From positions 1 through 15,031 of the forward strand of contig JANWKX010000035.1 of assembly GCA_025451145.1 (NCBI GenBank): a stretch of 15,031 nt of DNA, in the 5' to 3' direction. The translations under genes were made by a program, and so were the position numbers. Each line of letters opens with the position of its first letter. The stretch's first letter is position 1. Positions 14,244-15,031 of this stretch are shown piece after piece. This DNA comes from Vampirovibrionales bacterium (GTDB lineage Bacteria > Cyanobacteriota > Vampirovibrionia > Vampirovibrionales > JAGQHJ01). The notes under the pieces are model-generated. The model saw only the letters and a list, made by a program, of their open reading frames with translations. It had not been told where the DNA came from and made no database searches.

Positions 14244-14592
14244 ATTACGAAGCTGTCCATAAGCCGGGTTCTGTTTGGACGATCATCTGTCTAGGCCTTC
14301 AGTTGCCTGAAAGGCTCAAGCGACGTGGCGGAAACAGGCGGGCAGCCTTTTCTTGTTTCCTGTCTTGCACCGGCCGGGGTTTACCTGGCCAGGACCTTCC
14401 GATCCTGCCGGTGGTCTCTTACACCACCGTTGCATCCTTACCTTTACGAGAAAGGCGGTTTTCATTTCTGTGGCACTATCCTCAGGATTTCTCCTACCGG
14501 GCCTTTACCCGGCGACCTGCCCTGCGGTGCCCGGACTTTCCTCAGCAATGAGATTTCCCACTGCCGCGATCGTCTGTCCAACTTCGCAATGC
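14242..14592 (-). ncRNA. rnpB: RNase P RNA, bacterial type A
   Basis: Catalytic RNA that removes 5' leaders from pre-tRNAs, about 351 nt on the minus strand. The universal core is clear: GAGGAAAGTCCGGGC (14543-14529) with its 3' partner ACAGAACCCGGCTTAT (14274-14259). Also present are GTAAGAG in the P12 loop flanked by CGGTGGT/ACCACCG, GGTAAACCCC then GCAAGACA, GCTTGAGCC, and GGCCTAGACAGATGATCGTCC. The ends pair to form P1: GCATTGCGAAGTTG (14592-14579) with CAGCTTCGTAATGC (14255-14242), allowing G-U pairs. P2 (ACGATC/GATCGT) and P18 with a GCAA tetraloop can be drawn, and long-range P4 places it in type A. The P15/16 region lacks the GGU that binds tRNA CCA in E. coli. The 5' end agrees exactly with a promoter at 14599-14607. 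Short reading frames here are shadows. Confidence 0.95.
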
Positions 14593-14598
14593 TACCGA

Positions 14599-14607
14599 TT
14601 TATACCA
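14599..14607 (-). promoter_or_regulatory. rnpB promoter (extended -10)
   Basis: The minus strand reads TGGTATAAA, an extended -10 (TGnTATAAT with one mismatch) ending 6 bases before 14592, exactly where the P1 helix requires the RNA to begin. The -35 region is poor. Confidence 0.7.
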
Positions 14608-14641
14608 TAATATCCAGAGTAAAGGGAACGAAATTCAAGTG

Positions 14642-14670
14642 TTTTCATTCATTTACTTATTCATTACAGT
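14642..14670 (+). promoter_or_regulatory. Candidate tgt promoter
   Basis: TTTTCA (14642-14647), a 17-base spacer and TACAGT (14665-14670) each match four of six consensus bases and predict a start near 14677, directly before an ATG at 14678 that opens a 13-codon frame overlapping the tgt start. Confidence 0.3.
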
Positions 14671-14705
14671 ATTCACCATGGCCTTAGACGAAAGACGTCC
14701 CCGGG

Positions 14706-15031
14706 ATGTTTCACTATAAATTACACACGACAGATGGAAACGCCAGAGCTGGAACCTTTGTAACGCCTCATGGCGTCATTGACACCCCGGTTTTTATGCC
14801 GGTGGGGACCCATTCCACGGTAAAAACCCTGACGTTTCAACATTTAGAAGAGATGCAGGCCCGCATTGTTCTGGGCAATGCCTATCATCTCTATCTGCGT
14901 CCCGGTCATGACATGATTGAAAAAGCCGGCGGCCTCCATGGCTGGACGGGGTGGCAAAGACCGTTTTTGACCGATTCCGGTGGATTTCAGGTGTTTAGCC
15001 TCACCCACCTGAGAAAACTCACTGAAGAAGG
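14706..15031 (+). CDS. tgt: Queuine/preQ1 tRNA-ribosyltransferase (tRNA-guanine transglycosylase), 3' end cut off
   Basis: Exchanges guanine 34 for preQ1 in tRNAs with GUN anticodons, the entry of queuosine into tRNA. The frame is open to the window edge with 108 complete codons of an expected 370-390. Clear family blocks: ARAGTFVTPHGVIDTPVFMP, VGTHSTVKTLT (33-43), IVLGNAYHLYLRPG (54-67), GGLHGWTGW and PFLTDSGGFQVFSL (86-99), with Asp90 of the DSGGFQ substrate-binding motif. The TIM-barrel C-terminal half and zinc site are outside the window. The ATG at 14706 is the only sensible start, since an in-frame TAG lies at 14685-14687. It has no good Shine-Dalgarno sequence (CCCGGG directly abuts the ATG). 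It diverges from rnpB, another tRNA-maturation gene. Confidence 0.95.
   Translation, partial: MFHYKLHTTDGNARAGTFVTPHGVIDTPVFMPVGTHSTVKTLTFQHLEEMQARIVLGNAYHLYLRPGHDMIEKAGGLHGWTGWQRPFLTDSGGFQVFSLTHLRKLTEE

Noticed and set aside
14165..14687. Three overlapping plus-strand reading frames of 85-128 residues
   Set aside because: They lie antisense across rnpB, have biased compositions and mutually overlapping frames, and match no family; RNase P RNA explains the sequence.
14593..14705. tRNA gene beside rnpB
   Set aside because: No cloverleaf, TTCGANNC-type T-loop or acceptor pairing could be found in this AT-rich promoter region.
1..15031. Insertion sequences, integrases, CRISPR arrays, toxin-antitoxin or defence genes
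   Set aside because: I found no transposase or integrase motifs, no regularly spaced repeats and no defence-type proteins; the window looks like a stable metabolic chromosomal region.

Overview
This is a bacterial chromosomal window with no mobile-element, phage or CRISPR signal. It is densely packed, with genes on both strands, short gaps and several overlapping gene ends, and it carries mainly amino-acid and propionate catabolism, NAD synthesis and tRNA maturation functions. The RNase P RNA is type A and matches the E. coli consensus blocks well, but I see no GGU motif in its P15/16 region. Cyanobacterial RNase P RNAs are known to share that absence. Together with the heterotrophic gene set this is compatible with a non-photosynthetic relative of cyanobacteria (Vampirovibrionia/Melainabacteria-like), but one window cannot fix the taxonomy.

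Layout, left to right. (1) 1-1179 (+): the 3' part of hutI (histidine degradation), whose stop codon interlocks in a CTAG with the stop of a convergent gene. (2) 1176-2108 (-): a degenerate member of the zinc-ribbon-containing nucleotide-sugar epimerase family that has lost both the glycine motif and the YxxxK catalytic pair. (3) 2203-5665 (-): prpD-prpB-prpC, the core of the 2-methylcitrate cycle for propionyl-CoA. (4) 5826-6680 (+) and 6682-7197 (-): two convergent membrane proteins of unknown function. (5) 7406-10217 (+): a compact operon of fumarylacetoacetase, homogentisate 1,2-dioxygenase and a flavin-reductase-like protein behind a good sigma70-type promoter. (6) 10246-11373 (-): a HisC-type aminotransferase, probably leaderless. 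(7) 11592-14029 (+): nadB-nadC, with a palindrome and a tandem 10-bp repeat upstream. (8) 14030-14705: an RNA-rich stretch with a strong leftward terminator, a candidate pyrimidine-rich small RNA, and rnpB with its own promoter and terminator. (9) 14706-15031 (+): the start of tgt.

How the genes fit together: hutI, prpDBC and the homogentisate operon would feed histidine, propionyl-CoA (from odd-chain or branched substrates) and tyrosine/phenylalanine carbon into central metabolism as glutamate, succinate plus pyruvate, and fumarate plus acetoacetate. The HisC-like enzyme could serve histidine synthesis or the first transamination of aromatic catabolism. 4-hydroxyphenylpyruvate dioxygenase, maleylacetoacetate isomerase, prpR/prpE and nadA are not in the window. 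rnpB and tgt, both tRNA-maturation genes, are divergently transcribed from one intergenic region. No gene-free stretch exceeds 300 bases.

The observations I rate most worth a second look are the catalytically dead-looking epimerase, the candidate CU-rich small RNA at 14055-14125, the regulatory structure upstream of nadB, and the RNase P RNA lacking GGU.
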